From contig JAJDTQ010000154.1 in NCBI GenBank assembly GCA_022827045.1, forward strand, positions 1 to 26,892: 26,892 nucleotides of DNA, given 5' to 3'. How positions within the stretch are numbered: the first letter of the stretch is position 1; every line of letters begins with the position of its first letter. Below the pieces are notes generated by a model that worked only from the letters and a program-made list of their open reading frames with translations, did not search any database and was not told where the DNA came from. Origin of the DNA: Candidatus Binatia bacterium. GTDB taxonomy: Bacteria > Desulfobacterota_B > Binatia > UBA9968 > JAJDTQ01. This document shows, one piece after another, positions 6,347 to 13,731 of this stretch. The translations under genes and the position numbers were made by a program.

Positions 6347-6964
6347 ATGGAGCAGACATTTGCGGAGAAGAGGGGCGTACGCGGTGGCTCCGGGCGCTCG
6401 TGGTTGTGCGCGATTCTGTTGGCGGTAGGTTGCCTCGCGTCGACGGCGGCCGCGGAAGACGGCCCCGGGCGCGAGATCGAAAGGGCGCTGCGGCTCGGCG
6501 TCTCGATTCTCGGCGACTCGAAGCTGCGAGAGGACGCCAAGCTGGAACGTCTCCGGGCGGCGGTCCTTCCGCTCTTCGACTTCCCCGAGATGGCCCGGCG
6601 CTCGCTCGGCGCCCACTGGCGCCGCCGCACCCCGAAGCAGCGGAAGGAGTTCACACAGCTCTTTACCCGCTTGTTGGAGAAAACCTATGCGAGCCGCATC
6701 TCCGCCTACAACGGCCAGCGGATGCATCTTCTCGGCGAAGAGATCGACGACCGTTACGCCCAGGTGAATACCAGGATCGTGGATCGGGACGGCCGAAGGT
6801 TCGATGTCAACTACCGCCTGCACCGTGTCAGCGACCCGGACCGCTGGCGCATCTATGATATCGTCATCGAGAACATCAGCCTGGTCAACAACTATCGTGC
6901 GCAGTTCAATCGCGTGATCAACCGGACGTCCTACGAATCCCTCGTGGCAAAGCTTCGAGGTTGA
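6347..6964 (+). CDS. MlaC/Ttg2D-family periplasmic phospholipid-binding protein
   Basis: A 205-residue protein of the Tol_tol_Ttg2 (MlaC/HpnM) family, which ferries phospholipids or hopanoid precursors across the periplasm. An n-region rich in Arg and a hydrophobic stretch (about 19-35, WLCAILLAVGCLASTAAA) indicate export, with cleavage likely after AAA. Family signatures follow: FDFPEMARRSLG (78-88), HWRRRTPKQRKEFTQLF, and WRIYDIVIENISLVNNYRAQF (167-187). The ATG at 6347 has GGAG four bases upstream; an in-frame GTG at 6332 would add five residues. The partner ABC transporter genes (mlaFEDB) are not adjacent, so it is an orphan binding protein here and its cargo is open. Confidence 0.88.
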   Translation: MEQTFAEKRGVRGGSGRSWLCAILLAVGCLASTAAAEDGPGREIERALRLGVSILGDSKLREDAKLERLRAAVLPLFDFPEMARRSLGAHWRRRTPKQRKEFTQLFTRLLEKTYASRISAYNGQRMHLLGEEIDDRYAQVNTRIVDRDGRRFDVNYRLHRVSDPDRWRIYDIVIENISLVNNYRAQFNRVINRTSYESLVAKLRG

Positions 6965-6995
6965 CGGGCACTGGACCCCCGCGCACTGAGGGCAT

Positions 6996-7718
6996 ATGCA
7001 GGAAAAGGCAATTCCCCGAAGAGCCTCCACCATCGTCCTGGTACGGCCGGTGGCGGACGGCGCCTTCGAGATTTTCATGACCCGCCGGCCCCAGGAAATG
7101 CGTTTCCTGGGAGGGTTCTACGTCTTTCCCGGCGGGAGCGTGAAGCGGACCGACGCCGCTCCGGCCATGCTGGAGCTGTGCCGCGGCCTTTCGCCCGAGG
7201 ATGCCCGCGGGCGGCTGGGAGACGAGTTGGACGCCGAGGGCGCCTTCGGACACTGGGTGGCCGCCGTCCGGGAGCTTTACGAAGAGGTCGGCGTGTTGTT
7301 GTGCGTGGACGCGGACGGCGCGGCCGTCATGGCGGAGGAGACCCGGGAGCGGGTGGTGGCCAAACGCGCGTCCGTGTTGAACGGTGCGGTGACCTTCCCG
7401 GAACTGCTGGCCTCCGAGGGGCTCTACTGCGACCTCGCGAGCCCCGTCTACTTCTACCACCGGGTCACGCCCGACCGCTACGCGATGCGGTTCGACACCC
7501 GGTTCTTTCTTGCGCCGCTGCCGCAAGGGCAGGTGCCGCTGAGCGTATCGGAAGAGGTGACGGAGAGCCTTTGGATCACTCCGGAGGAGGGACTGAGGCG
7601 GTCCGAGCGGGGACGCATGGCGATCATACCGCCGACCCTGAGCACCCTGCGCACGCTGGCCGAGCTCGGGACGTGGGAGGCCCTGTGCGGCAGTTTCGCA
7701 TTGCCCGTGTCCCGGTAG
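6996..7718 (+). CDS. Nudix hydrolase, NUDT7/19-like with split Nudix box
   Basis: A 240-residue Nudix protein. It has FPGG at 44-47 and the catalytic helix RELYEEVGV at 92-100 (REUxEExGU), but about 40 residues separate the glycines from the helix instead of the usual handful. This insertion is typical of the NUDT19-like group that hydrolyses CoA and acyl-CoA diphosphates; specificity for CoA is inference. The ATG is preceded by GAGGG. The gene starts 31 bases after the MlaC-type stop and is probably co-transcribed. Its TAG stop lies inside the small palindromic repeat at 7715-7746, so the C-terminus was probably set by insertion of that repeat. Confidence 0.86.
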   Translation: MQEKAIPRRASTIVLVRPVADGAFEIFMTRRPQEMRFLGGFYVFPGGSVKRTDAAPAMLELCRGLSPEDARGRLGDELDAEGAFGHWVAAVRELYEEVGVLLCVDADGAAVMAEETRERVVAKRASVLNGAVTFPELLASEGLYCDLASPVYFYHRVTPDRYAMRFDTRFFLAPLPQGQVPLSVSEEVTESLWITPEEGLRRSERGRMAIIPPTLSTLRTLAELGTWEALCGSFALPVSR

Positions 7719-7746
7719 GAGCGGGTTTCCGACCCGCCCCTGTCCG
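7715..7746 (+). repeat. 32-base palindromic repeat, copy 1
   Basis: GCGGGT-TTCCG-ACCCGC forms the core hairpin (7721-7736). The whole 32-base unit matches the one at 23824-23855 except at about five positions, over 16 kb away, so it is a dispersed repeat. It contains the stop codon of the Nudix gene (TAG 7716-7718). Confidence 0.65.
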
Positions 7747-7814
7747 TAACAGGGAGGAAGTCAAAGACCCGCAGGGTCCGTGCCCGGACGTGGCGGGAAG
7801 GAGCAGTCGATAAC

Positions 7815-9464
7815 ATGAGAACCGTCGACGTGATCGCCCAGATCCTCAAGCGCGAGGGGGTCCCGTATCTGAGCGCCTTCCCGACCTCGACCTTGATCGA
7901 AGCGGCCGCCGAGGCCGGCATTCGTCCGATCATCTGCCGCCAGGAGCGGGTGGGGGTGGGCATCGCCGACGGTTACAGCCGGGTCAACAACGGCAAGCCG
8001 CCGGGGGTCTTCGCGATGCAGTTCGGTCCCGGCGCCGAGAATGCCTACGCGGGTGTCGCTACGGCCTATTCCGATGCCGTGCCGATGCTGCTCCTGCCGC
8101 TGGGACACAGCCGGGAACGGGACGGCGTGTTTCCTCAATTCAGCTCGTTGAGGAACTACGCGCCGGTCACCAAGTTCGTCGAGCAGATCACCACCGCGGA
8201 CCGGGTCATCGACACCATGAGGCGGGCGTTCGCGCGGCTCAAGATGGGCCGTCCGGGTCCGGTGATGGTGGAGGTCCCGGCCGATGTCGCCGGAGAGCAG
8301 CTCGACCCGTCCGTGGTCGAAGCCTATCGGCCGGTGAAGGCCGCCGTGTCCGAGGCGGACCCGACGGATGTCATGGCGGCGGCCAGGGCCTTGCTCGAGG
8401 CCCGGGATCCGGTGATCCACGCGGGTCAGGGCGTTCTCTACGCGGAGGCGGCGCCCGAGTTGCTGGAGCTGGCGGAGCTCACGTCTGTCCCGGTCGTCAC
8501 CACCATGGGGGGCAAGAGCGCGTTTCCCGAGGCGCACCCACTGGCGCTGGGAAGCGCCTCGGGGGTCATGAACCGGCCGGTGTACCACTTCCTCAACAAG
8601 GCGGATCTGGTGTTCGCGGTGGGCACGAGCCTGACCCGGCACCCCATGACCACGCCGATTCCGCGGGACAAGACGTTCGTGCAGGTCACCGACGATCCCA
8701 TCGACATCGGCAAGAACTACGACGTCGACTATCCCGTCATCGGCGATGCCAGGCTCGTGCTGGGGCAGTTCGTGGAGGCGGTGAGGGAGCTGCTTAACGG
8801 TGCGTCCAGGAACGATCGCTCACCGGCGGCCGAAATCGCCGAGGTCCGCGCGGCATGGCTCCGGGAGTGGGACGCGAAGCTTGCCTCCGACGAGGTGCCC
8901 ATCAACCCCTACCGGGTCATCTCCGAGTTCATGGACGCGGTGGACCCGGCGGAGGCCATCGTCACCCACGATTCGGGCAGTCCCAGGGACCAGATCATGC
9001 CGTTCTACCGGTCGGCCGGGCCGAGGTCCTACCTGGGATGGGGCAAGTCCCACGGGCTGGGCACCGGCCTGGGTTTGAACCTGGGAGCGAAGCTGGCGGC
9101 GCCGGAGAAGTTCGTCGTGAACTTCATGGGCGACGCCGCCTTCGGCATGACCGGACTGGATTTCGAAACCGCCGTGCGCTCGAACATCCCGATACTGACC
9201 GTCGTGCTCAACAACTCCACCATGGCGGTGGAGACCCGCCACATGGCCCTGTCCCACGAGCGTTACGGCACCAGGGACCTTGGCGGCAACTACGCCGACA
9301 TGGCCCGGGCCATGGGCGGTTGGGCGGAGCGGGTGGAGGATCCCGCCCAGGTGGGGGCGGCCTTCGTGCGTGCCCGGCGCGCCACCGAGGAGGGTCAGGC
9401 CGCGCTGCTGGAGTTCATCACAGGCCCCGAGATCGAGTACTCCTACAAGGGCGCGTTCGCGTAG
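7815..9464 (+). CDS. Thiamine-diphosphate-dependent enzyme, acetolactate-synthase-like (POX family)
   Basis: A 549-residue protein with the three-domain order of the pyruvate oxidase/acetolactate synthase family. The ThDP-activating glutamate is E44 (CRQERVGVGIADGYSR), the middle domain is around 190-320 (HAGQGVLYA, PLALGSASG), and the ThDP/Mg site is GDAAFGMTGLDFETAVRS...LNN (G439-N467). The start ATG has AAGGAG 11 bases upstream, a slightly long spacing. There is no acetolactate-synthase small subunit or other branched-chain gene nearby, and ALS-typical residues cannot be confirmed, so it may be a decarboxylase or carboligase of another 2-keto acid, such as in a catabolic route. The family is firm and the reaction unknown. 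Between it and the Nudix gene lie about 95 bases holding a palindromic repeat. Confidence 0.88.
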   Translation: MRTVDVIAQILKREGVPYLSAFPTSTLIEAAAEAGIRPIICRQERVGVGIADGYSRVNNGKPPGVFAMQFGPGAENAYAGVATAYSDAVPMLLLPLGHSRERDGVFPQFSSLRNYAPVTKFVEQITTADRVIDTMRRAFARLKMGRPGPVMVEVPADVAGEQLDPSVVEAYRPVKAAVSEADPTDVMAAARALLEARDPVIHAGQGVLYAEAAPELLELAELTSVPVVTTMGGKSAFPEAHPLALGSASGVMNRPVYHFLNKADLVFAVGTSLTRHPMTTPIPRDKTFVQVTDDPIDIGKNYDVDYPVIGDARLVLGQFVEAVRELLNGASRNDRSPAAEIAEVRAAWLREWDAKLASDEVPINPYRVISEFMDAVDPAEAIVTHDSGSPRDQIMPFYRSAGPRSYLGWGKSHGLGTGLGLNLGAKLAAPEKFVVNFMGDAAFGMTGLDFETAVRSNIPILTVVLNNSTMAVETRHMALSHERYGTRDLGGNYADMARAMGGWAERVEDPAQVGAAFVRARRATEEGQAALLEFITGPEIEYSYKGAFA

Positions 9465-9511
9465 TCGTGCGAATTGGCCGTACAGGACACTAAGACTCTG
9501 AAGAGGATTCA

Positions 9512-12241
9512 ATGCGAAGATCCATCGGCTTGATCGCGCTCGGCGCGTTTATCCTGTTCTCGCTCTTCGGCGAGGCCATATATCTCTATACCGACTTCCT
9601 GTGGTTCCGGGAGATCGGCTATTCCGGAGTGTTCACCAAGACGCTTTGGATCAAGGTGCTGCTGGGTGTGATCTCGGGGGTGCTGTTTTTCGCGCTCTTC
9701 TACGTCAACATCAAGCTCGCCGCCCGGCTCCGTGAAGGCGTGGTTCCGCTCCAGAGCCGGAATCCGGAGGTGCCGGGTCCCGAGGAGCTCGATCCGCTTA
9801 TCAGGCGGTTGCTGCTGCCGGTGGCCCTGGTGCTGGGATTCCTGGCCGCGCCCCAGGCCGCCATGCACTGGGAATCGGCGCTGCTGTTCTTCAACGGCGT
9901 GCCTTTCGGCATCCAGGATCCCCTCCACGCCAAGGACATCGGCTTCTACATCTTCCGTCTGCCGGCCATGGAGGCGCTCTACCGCTGGTTCCTGGTGTCG
10001 CTGGGGCTGATCCTGGTGGCGACGGCCTTCGTCTACCTCTTGTACGGCGGCATCCAGTACTCGGAAGAGGGGCTGTCCGTTCACACCGCCGCGAAGGTCC
10101 ACCTGTCCGTGCTGCTGGCGCTGCTGCTGGTGGTCCAGTGCGGCGGCTACCTGCTCGACGCCTACAAGCTGCTCTACTCGCACAACGGGGTGGTCTTCGG
10201 CGCCGGCTACACCGACATACACGCAAGGCTTCCGGCCCTGCGGGTGCTGGCGGTGGTGGCCGCGGCGGTGGCCGTGCTCACTCTCGTGCAGATGCGCTGG
10301 CCCGGGCTCAAGTATCTGCTCATCGGGTTGGGGTCCCTGGCGGCGGTCCACGCCATCGGGATGTTCGCCTACCCGTCTTTCCTGCAGCAGTTCCACGTCG
10401 TGCCCAACGAGCTGGTGGCGGAAACGCCGTACATCCAGCGCAACATCCGCTCGACGCGACACGCCTACGGCCTCGACCGGGCGGACGCCCAGGAGTTTCC
10501 CGTCAACGAGGTGCTGACCGCCGACGACCTCCGGGACAACGACGCCACGGTGAAGAACATCCGGCTGTGGAACTACCAGCCGCTCCTGTCCACCTATGCC
10601 CAGCTCCAGCAGATCCGCACCTACTACGAGTTCGTCGACGTGGACAACGATCGCTACAACATCGACGGGAGCTACCGCCAGGTGATGCTCTCGGCCCGTG
10701 AGCTGTCCCACGAACAGCTCCCGAGCCGTATCTGGATCAACGAGCACTTGGTGTACACCCACGGCTACGGGGTGGTGTACAGCCCGGTGAACCAGATCAG
10801 CAAGGAGGGTCTTCCCGAGTTCTTCGTCAAGGACATCCCGCCTGTTTCCGACGGCTTCATCAAGGTGACCCGGCCGGAGATCTACTTCGGCGAGGTGGCC
10901 AACGACTACGTGTTCGTCAAGACGCTGGCCCAGGAGCTGGACTACCCGGCCGGGGACCAGAACATCTACACGACCTACGAGGGCGAGGGCGGGGTGCCGC
11001 TCAGGTCGTTCTGGCGCAAGCTCCTGTATTCGGCCCGTTTCGCGACGCTGCGGATCTCGCTGTCCAACGACATCACCCCGGAGAGCCGGATCCTCTACTA
11101 CCGGAAGATCCAGGACCGGGTCCGCAAGCTGGCGCCGTTCCTCGAGTTCGACGAGGACCCCTACCTCGTGGTGACGCCCGAGGGGCGGCTCTTCTGGATC
11201 GTCGACGGCTACACGATGTCGGAGCGGTACCCGTACTCCGAGCCCACGGAGGGCGTCGGCAACTACATGCGCAACTCCGTGAAGACCGTGGTGGACGCCT
11301 ACAACGGCACGGTGGACTTCTACATAGCCGACGCCGAGGATCCGGTGGTGAAGGCTTACGCCAGCGGGTTCCCGGGACTGTTCAAGCCGATGGAGGCGAT
11401 GCCGAAGGCGCTGCGCTCCCACGTCCGCTATCCGCAGGACTTTTTCAAGGTGCAGGCGCGGATGTACGCCACCTACCACATGCGCGATCCGCAGGTCTTC
11501 TACAACAAGGAAGACCTTCTGAGCATCCCCATCCGAGGGGTCGGCGAGGAAGAGCAGGAGATGGAGCCGTACTACACCATCATGCGGCTGCCCGGGGAGG
11601 AGAAGGAAGAGTTCGTGCTGCTCCTGCCGTTCACGCCCAACAACCGCGACAACATGAGGGCGTGGCTGGCCGCCCGGAGCGACGGCTCGCACTACGGCAA
11701 GCTGCTGGCGCTCAACTTCCCCAAGGCGAAGCTCATCTACGGGCCCAAGCAGGTGGACGCCCGCATCGACCAGGACGCGTACATCTCGCAGCAGTTGAGC
11801 CTGTGGGGCCAGCGCGGCTCGCAGGTGATCCGCGGCAGCCTGCTGGCCATTCCCATCCAGGACTCGCTGCTGTACGTGCAGTCCCTCTATCTGGCGGCGG
11901 AGCAGGGGTCGCTGCCCGAGCTCAAGCGGGTGGTCACCGTGTTCGGCAACCGCATCGCCATGCGGGAGAACCTGGACGACGCCTTGCGCGAGCTGTTCGG
12001 GGACACGGCCCAGGCTCCGGCGGCGACGGCCGCCGCGCTCGCGGTGGAGACGGCCGCGGCCGAAGACGCTGGAGGGGATCTGGCGGGTCAGGCCCTGCGG
12101 CACTACCGCCGCTCCATGGAAAGCCTCAAGGCCGGTGACTGGGCCGGCTTCGGCGACGCGCTGCGTCAGCTCGAGCGGTCCCTCCAGGCCATGGCCGCCG
12201 ACGCCCCGGCCACCCGGGCCGCGCCCGCCCCGGCTCCCTGA
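9512..12241 (+). CDS. UPF0182-family integral membrane protein
   Basis: A 909-residue UPF0182 (PF03699) protein. About seven hydrophobic segments occupy the N-terminal third (near 6-27, 47-68, 101-119, 157-179, 196-216, 242-261 and 266-286). They are followed by a large soluble domain with family hallmarks such as ETPYIQRNIRSTRHAYGLD, TYAQLQQIRTYYEF, YTHGYGVVYSPVN and the late PKQVDARIDQDAYISQQLSLW. A low-complexity Ala-rich linker (about 830-860) and a short helical end close the protein. ATG 9512 has GAGG five bases upstream. The family's biochemical role is not established; it is widespread and often flanks envelope or housekeeping genes. It begins 47 bases after the ThDP enzyme and is followed closely by yicC. 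Confidence 0.93.
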   Translation: MRRSIGLIALGAFILFSLFGEAIYLYTDFLWFREIGYSGVFTKTLWIKVLLGVISGVLFFALFYVNIKLAARLREGVVPLQSRNPEVPGPEELDPLIRRLLLPVALVLGFLAAPQAAMHWESALLFFNGVPFGIQDPLHAKDIGFYIFRLPAMEALYRWFLVSLGLILVATAFVYLLYGGIQYSEEGLSVHTAAKVHLSVLLALLLVVQCGGYLLDAYKLLYSHNGVVFGAGYTDIHARLPALRVLAVVAAAVAVLTLVQMRWPGLKYLLIGLGSLAAVHAIGMFAYPSFLQQFHVVPNELVAETPYIQRNIRSTRHAYGLDRADAQEFPVNEVLTADDLRDNDATVKNIRLWNYQPLLSTYAQLQQIRTYYEFVDVDNDRYNIDGSYRQVMLSARELSHEQLPSRIWINEHLVYTHGYGVVYSPVNQISKEGLPEFFVKDIPPVSDGFIKVTRPEIYFGEVANDYVFVKTLAQELDYPAGDQNIYTTYEGEGGVPLRSFWRKLLYSARFATLRISLSNDITPESRILYYRKIQDRVRKLAPFLEFDEDPYLVVTPEGRLFWIVDGYTMSERYPYSEPTEGVGNYMRNSVKTVVDAYNGTVDFYIADAEDPVVKAYASGFPGLFKPMEAMPKALRSHVRYPQDFFKVQARMYATYHMRDPQVFYNKEDLLSIPIRGVGEEEQEMEPYYTIMRLPGEEKEEFVLLLPFTPNNRDNMRAWLAARSDGSHYGKLLALNFPKAKLIYGPKQVDARIDQDAYISQQLSLWGQRGSQVIRGSLLAIPIQDSLLYVQSLYLAAEQGSLPELKRVVTVFGNRIAMRENLDDALRELFGDTAQAPAATAAALAVETAAAEDAGGDLAGQALRHYRRSMESLKAGDWAGFGDALRQLERSLQAMAADAPATRAAPAPAP

Positions 12242-12280
12242 TCCGGGGCGGCTGAAGGGCCCGTGGAAGGAGCGGGGCGT

Positions 12281-13114
12281 ATGAGAAGCATGACCGGTTT
12301 TGGTCAGGCCATCCTCCAGGACAGGCAGGTCAAGGTTTCCGTGCAGATCCGGAGCGTCAACCACCGGCACGCCGACATTCACCTGCGCGTTCCCAAGCTT
12401 TATCTGAGCCTCGAGGACGAGTTGCGCGAACAGACCCGGCTGAGGGTCCACCGCGGCCGCACGGATGTTTTCGTGGACCGCACGCCGCTCAAGGGTCGCG
12501 GCTACCGCCTGGAGGTGGACGACACCCTCATGGAGCAGTACTGTGACGCCCTGCAACGCATCAAGAAGCGCTTCCGCCTCGAGGGCGAAATCGACCTGGG
12601 GTTGGTGCCGCGCCTGCCGGACCTGTTCCAGTTCAAGGAGCCGGAGCACGTGGAAGGGAGCGAGAAGAAGCTGGTGCTTCGAGCCCTGGACGCCGCGTTG
12701 AAGAACCTCACCCGCTCCCGCGACCGGGAAGGCCGCAACCTGAAACGCAACATGGTCGCGGAGGGCCGCCTGCTCGCGCGCGCGGCCCGAAATCTCGGGC
12801 GCCGCGCCGAGGCCATCGATCAACGCCTTCAGGAACAGGGCGCCACGGTCGGGGCGGGCGAAGCCGGCGGCGGTAACTTCAAGGGCAGCATCAACGAAGA
12901 GGTGGTGCGGCTCGCCAGCCACGTGGAGATGCTCTCCAGACTGATGCGCGAACGCGAGCCGGTGGGGAAAAAGATCGACTTCCTGCTCCAGGAGGTGCAG
13001 CGTGAGCTCACCACCATCGGCGCCAAGGCGCCGCAACTCGAGGTGGTCCGTCTCGTGCTCGGGGGCAAGGAAAGCGTCGAGAAAATCCGCGAACAGGTCC
13101 AGAACGTGGAATGA
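12281..13114 (+). CDS. yicC: YicC-family endoribonuclease
   Basis: A 277-residue YicC protein. The N-terminal MRSMTGFGQA and the SVNHRHADIHLR-type strand are the PF03755 part. The C-terminal REPVGKKIDFLLQE...ELTTIGAKA block (about residues 226-250) is the DUF1732 signature. E. coli YicC has been described as an endoribonuclease acting on small RNAs; that activity is assumed for the family. ATG 12281 has AAGGAG (12267-12272) eight bases upstream; an in-frame GTG at 12263 overlaps that site and is unlikely. The stop overlaps the gmk start as ATGA (13111-13114). This yicC-gmk-rel order is common in deltaproteobacteria, where a DUF370 gene and rpoZ usually intervene; both are missing here. Confidence 0.94.
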   Translation: MRSMTGFGQAILQDRQVKVSVQIRSVNHRHADIHLRVPKLYLSLEDELREQTRLRVHRGRTDVFVDRTPLKGRGYRLEVDDTLMEQYCDALQRIKKRFRLEGEIDLGLVPRLPDLFQFKEPEHVEGSEKKLVLRALDAALKNLTRSRDREGRNLKRNMVAEGRLLARAARNLGRRAEAIDQRLQEQGATVGAGEAGGGNFKGSINEEVVRLASHVEMLSRLMREREPVGKKIDFLLQEVQRELTTIGAKAPQLEVVRLVLGGKESVEKIREQVQNVE

Positions 13115-13731
13115 CGGTCGAGATTCGCGACTTTACCAAACGCGGCCCCGGCATCATCTTCATCGTGTCGGCGCCGTCCGGAGCGGGCAAGACGACGTTG
13201 ACCCGGAGGGTCCTGAGGGACTATCCCGAGATGCACCTTTCGGTGTCGTTCACGACGCGGGCGCCGCGTAGCGGCGAAACCCCCGATAAGGACTACCATT
13301 TCGTCTCGGAGAAGCGCTTCAGGCGGATGCTCGACGCGGGCGGCTTTGCCGAGTGGGCCGAGGTTCACGGGAACCTCTACGGCACGCCGCGACGAGTCCT
13401 CGAACGTCAGCTTCGACGCGGCACCGACGTGCTGCTGGATATCGACGTCCAGGGGGCGCGCCAGATCAAGCAGCACTTCATCGACGCCGTGGCCATTTTC
13501 GTGTTGCCGCCGTCCCTGGACGAGCTGCGCCGGCGCCTGGCCGGCAGGGGCACGGATGCGCGGAAGACCATTGCGCAGCGCTGGCGCCGCGGACGAGATG
13601 AAATTCAGGAAATTCAGCGGTATGATTACTTCATCGTCAACCGTGACGTGAAGGACGCGGTGAAGCGGCTGGCCGCCATTATCGCGGCTGAAAGGCTCAA
13701 GGTTTGCAGGTACACACGGAAACCGGGGTAA
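13111..13731 (+). CDS. gmk: Guanylate kinase
   Basis: A 206-residue cytoplasmic kinase converting GMP to GDP with ATP. The P-loop is APSGAGKTT (21-29). SVSFTTRAPRSGE is the GMP-binding region, DYHFVSEKRF and FAEWAEVHGNLYGT the GMP-binding lobe, and LLDIDVQGARQ the Walker B strand. RRLAGRGTD and IQRYDYFIVN are further family blocks. It is co-translated with yicC (ATGA overlap), and its last 28 bases overlap the proposed start of rel. Putting GTP-pool and (p)ppGpp enzymes in one transcript is the usual logic of this operon. The length is normal and nothing is missing. Confidence 0.97.
   Translation: MTVEIRDFTKRGPGIIFIVSAPSGAGKTTLTRRVLRDYPEMHLSVSFTTRAPRSGETPDKDYHFVSEKRFRRMLDAGGFAEWAEVHGNLYGTPRRVLERQLRRGTDVLLDIDVQGARQIKQHFIDAVAIFVLPPSLDELRRRLAGRGTDARKTIAQRWRRGRDEIQEIQRYDYFIVNRDVKDAVKRLAAIIAAERLKVCRYTRKPG

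Noticed and set aside
9509..13036. A minus-strand open frame of 1175 codons opposite the UPF0182 and yicC genes
   Set aside because: It is a shadow produced by high-GC codon bias. Its translation is His/Val/Arg/Leu-rich with no recognisable domain, while the plus strand carries two clear protein families.
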